From positions 1 through 5,769 of the forward strand of contig SLHW01000056.1 of the NCBI GenBank assembly GCA_007135955.1: a stretch of DNA of 5,769 bases, read 5' to 3'. Below the pieces are notes generated by a model. That model had not been told where the DNA came from. It searched no databases and was given only the letters and a program-made list of their open reading frames with translations. The translations under genes and the position numbers were made by a program. Positions 4,427-5,769 of the stretch are shown here, one piece after another. Every line of letters starts with the position of its first letter. The stretch's first letter is position 1. This DNA comes from Candidatus Saccharimonadota bacterium. GTDB taxonomy: Bacteria; Patescibacteriota; Saccharimonadia; Saccharimonadales; SLHW01.

Positions 4427-5296
4427 ATGAGTGGCATGAGTAACGAATCTAATGGCACGCTAGAAAAATCGGCCAAGCAACGCATTGCACCCCATCAGCG
4501 CCTCCGCAAATACAGTGCCCGCCTAGCGCGCTATAAAAAGCACCACAAGAAACTATTCGCCGGCTTCAGTATTTTCACAGCAATCTTACTCTTTTTCTTT
4601 TTGCTTCAGCCGACCATCGGGGTCACCTTTACTAACAAGCGGGCTGATTTATTATCGACTAGTGCATCGTTATCTCAGGCTATCAATAGGCTTCCATCAC
4701 CAGAAGGAATCACTTTTGAGCAGCCTAATGGTGATACCCGCAGCATCGTCAATCGCTCAGCCGAACAGCAGCAAATTGTCTCTGAAGCCGCGGAGAATTT
4801 GTCAATCGGTCGACATTATCAAGTCTTTGCTTGGGGGCACTTTGGCAGTAGTCCTCGCGCAGTCAATCAATTGCGCCAAAACATACGTACTCTCAATCAA
4901 CAGGTTAGCGACAACCTGCCAGATTACATTGCAGCACTAGAAGCGCTTTTGCTGTTCTTTGAATATAGCCCTAGCACCGACTTTTTCGAATATGACCCAG
5001 CTTCAAGCGATACTCAACAACGAGTTAAGCGGCTCAATGATGGCATAGAAACAACCATCGAAAGTCTCCAGGCAATAGACTCTGCTCTCGCGCAATCACT
5101 TCTCGTACCTCTTGAGCAAGCTCAGGACCTAACAGGTGCCCTAGTCCAGTCCAATGATGTGACTCAATTTGCAGAAGATTTTGCTAATCTCCAAAGCGAA
5201 GCTCGACAAATGCTTATCAACTACTACGCAGAGACATACCCCGAGGTTCGCACTAGTATTAGTAGCCTAAACCGATCCCTCAATAAAGCTCTTTAG
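4427..5296 (+). CDS. Single-pass membrane protein of unknown function
   Basis: I do not recognise this family. The 289-residue product has a basic N-terminal part (about 15-43, rich in K, R and H), one membrane helix (about 43-65, LFAGFSIFTAILLFFFLLQP) and a C-terminal domain of about 220 residues. The positive-inside rule puts the C-terminal domain outside the cell. That domain is mostly predicted helix, rich in Q, N, A, L and S (LRQNIRTLNQQVSDNL, RVKRLNDGIETTIESLQAI, LNRSLNKAL), suggesting helical bundles or coiled coil. The whole protein lacks cysteine. There is no signal-peptidase site. I placed the start at ATG 4427 because the predicted transcription start falls there; 4421 would add two residues and 4436 would remove three. 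It is divergent from the M50 protease gene, with which it may share control through the palindrome at 4289-4316. It could be a substrate or partner of that protease, but this is speculation. Confidence 0.85.
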   Translation: MSGMSNESNGTLEKSAKQRIAPHQRLRKYSARLARYKKHHKKLFAGFSIFTAILLFFFLLQPTIGVTFTNKRADLLSTSASLSQAINRLPSPEGITFEQPNGDTRSIVNRSAEQQQIVSEAAENLSIGRHYQVFAWGHFGSSPRAVNQLRQNIRTLNQQVSDNLPDYIAALEALLLFFEYSPSTDFFEYDPASSDTQQRVKRLNDGIETTIESLQAIDSALAQSLLVPLEQAQDLTGALVQSNDVTQFAEDFANLQSEARQMLINYYAETYPEVRTSISSLNRSLNKAL

Positions 5297-5324
5297 CTCC
5301 TCTCTCGACTGAGCTACTTTATTG
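5281..5324. terminator. Long hairpin over the stop codon, possible shared terminator
   Basis: The arms 5281-5288 plus 5294-5299 pair with 5311-5316 plus 5317-5324 (14 bp in all) with a 5-base bulge on one side. The stop codon TAG (5294-5296) lies inside the stem. The two flanking genes converge here. The outer arm is A/T-rich but no long U-tract follows on either strand, so it is an imperfect terminator. Confidence 0.45.
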
Positions 5325-5415
5325 CCTTAGTCTACGAAGCTCCTTGTTATGCAGGAGAAGAAAGCCTTTTTGAGCGTGGTGACTATAGTTACGTCTTATG
5401 ATTTTTAACTTAAGC

Positions 5416-5769
5416 TTAGTTGTCGTAGTTGTAGCTGATATCACCAATGCGGACTTCTGCACCGTTTGCGGCAATGGTCTTAATACGGATGATGAGCACT
5501 TCGCTTGCAGATGGAGTACAGCTAAGTGATATGCTGCTGCTCTGCCATGTTTCGACGGTTCCCGCAAAGCCGAGTGTCCCGCTACCACACGTTGTGCCAT
5601 CGCGCTTGACTATGTCGTATGTAGCGCTGGCATCGGTGGCGTTGTCTCGCCATGTATCAATTGTCAGGTTGGCAAAGTTGCCAGTAGAGTCCGATGGAAT
5701 CTGTGCATTGACGACTATGTCGTAATCCTGACTAGTAGATTGACTAGAAGTCCACGTATAGTAATTGCG
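5416..5769 (-). CDS. C-terminal part of a probable extracellular beta-rich protein (runs off the right edge)
   Basis: The 117 visible C-terminal residues run open from the window edge to TAA (5418-5416); the start lies outside. The sequence alternates polar and hydrophobic residues and is rich in T, S, N, D and G, as in secreted beta-sandwich domains. Examples are ANLTIDTWRDNATDASATYD, TWQSSSISLSC, SEVLIIRIKTIA and EVRIGDISYNYDN at the end. The two cysteines, in TTCGSG and SLSCTPS, could form a disulfide outside the cell. There is no C-terminal LPXTG or membrane anchor, so any anchoring would be N-terminal. The family is not identified; a carbohydrate-binding or adhesin-like domain or a pilin-type protein is possible. 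It converges on the membrane protein gene across a 119-base gap. Plus-strand frames over the same stretch are open for up to about 90 codons but lack protein-like composition. Confidence 0.8.
   Translation of the reverse strand, partial: RNYYTWTSSQSTSQDYDIVVNAQIPSDSTGNFANLTIDTWRDNATDASATYDIVKRDGTTCGSGTLGFAGTVETWQSSSISLSCTPSASEVLIIRIKTIAANGAEVRIGDISYNYDN

Noticed and set aside
5319..5600. 93-codon minus-strand ORF
   Set aside because: It is in a different frame from the surface-protein gene and reads through the intergenic gap, with a basic, low-order composition. It is a shadow.
5447..5725. 92-codon plus-strand ORF
   Set aside because: It is antisense to the surface-protein gene, whose minus-strand frame has typical extracellular protein composition and runs to the window edge. 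The plus-strand product looks like a shadow.
1..5769. CRISPR array, insertion sequence or transposase
   Set aside because: I found no spaced repeat series, no transposase motifs and no paired terminal inverted repeats with target duplications.

Overview
This window is a piece of bacterial chromosome with moderate GC. It looks like Candidatus Saccharibacteria (TM7) or another small-genome Patescibacteria lineage. That placement is an inference from the infC-rpmI-rplT operon, short intergenic gaps, short proteins, one-membrane-segment surface proteins and a type A RNase P RNA; no marker here settles it. The genetic code is standard: no coding region has an internal UGA. All seven visible stop codons are UAA or UAG.

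Layout, left to right. 1-180 holds small hairpins, one of them a good intrinsic terminator, and a possible 23-codon ORF. 181-660 has no intact gene; it may hold the wreck of a minus-strand membrane protein gene. 751-1994 is the translation operon infC-rpmI-rplT, with a clear promoter, Shine-Dalgarno sites before all three genes and a perfect-palindrome terminator. infC appears to start at AUC. The terminator is shared with the convergent rnpB (1998-2372, minus), which has its own promoter inside the 3' end of the next gene. That gene (2387-3079, minus) encodes an unusual fusion of a pterin-4a-carbinolamine dehydratase-like domain and RNase HI. tRNA-Pro(GGG) follows at 3132-3207 (minus). Between it and a site-2-protease-like M50 metalloprotease gene (3508-4158, minus) lie 300 noncoding bases with strong predicted RNA structure and a tRNA-Pro-like fragment. 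A divergent gene at 4427-5296 (plus) encodes a single-pass membrane protein of unknown function. The window ends in the 3' part of a minus-strand gene for a probable extracellular beta-rich protein (5416-5769).

How it fits together. The left half is translation and RNA-processing core machinery: IF3, bL35, bL20, RNase P RNA, RNase HI and a tRNA. The right half is cell-envelope functions. The three first-in-transcript protein genes on the right (RNase HI fusion, M50 protease, membrane protein) lack a Shine-Dalgarno site and have an extended or strong -10 box within about 7-9 bases of the start codon, which points to leaderless mRNAs. Genes in the ribosomal protein operon use conventional Shine-Dalgarno sites.

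The most notable items are the AUC start of infC, the dehydratase-RNase HI fusion next to rnpB, the recurrent leaderless architecture, the structured element at 3375-3507 with the tRNA-like fragment beside it, and the 28-bp perfect palindrome at 4289-4316.
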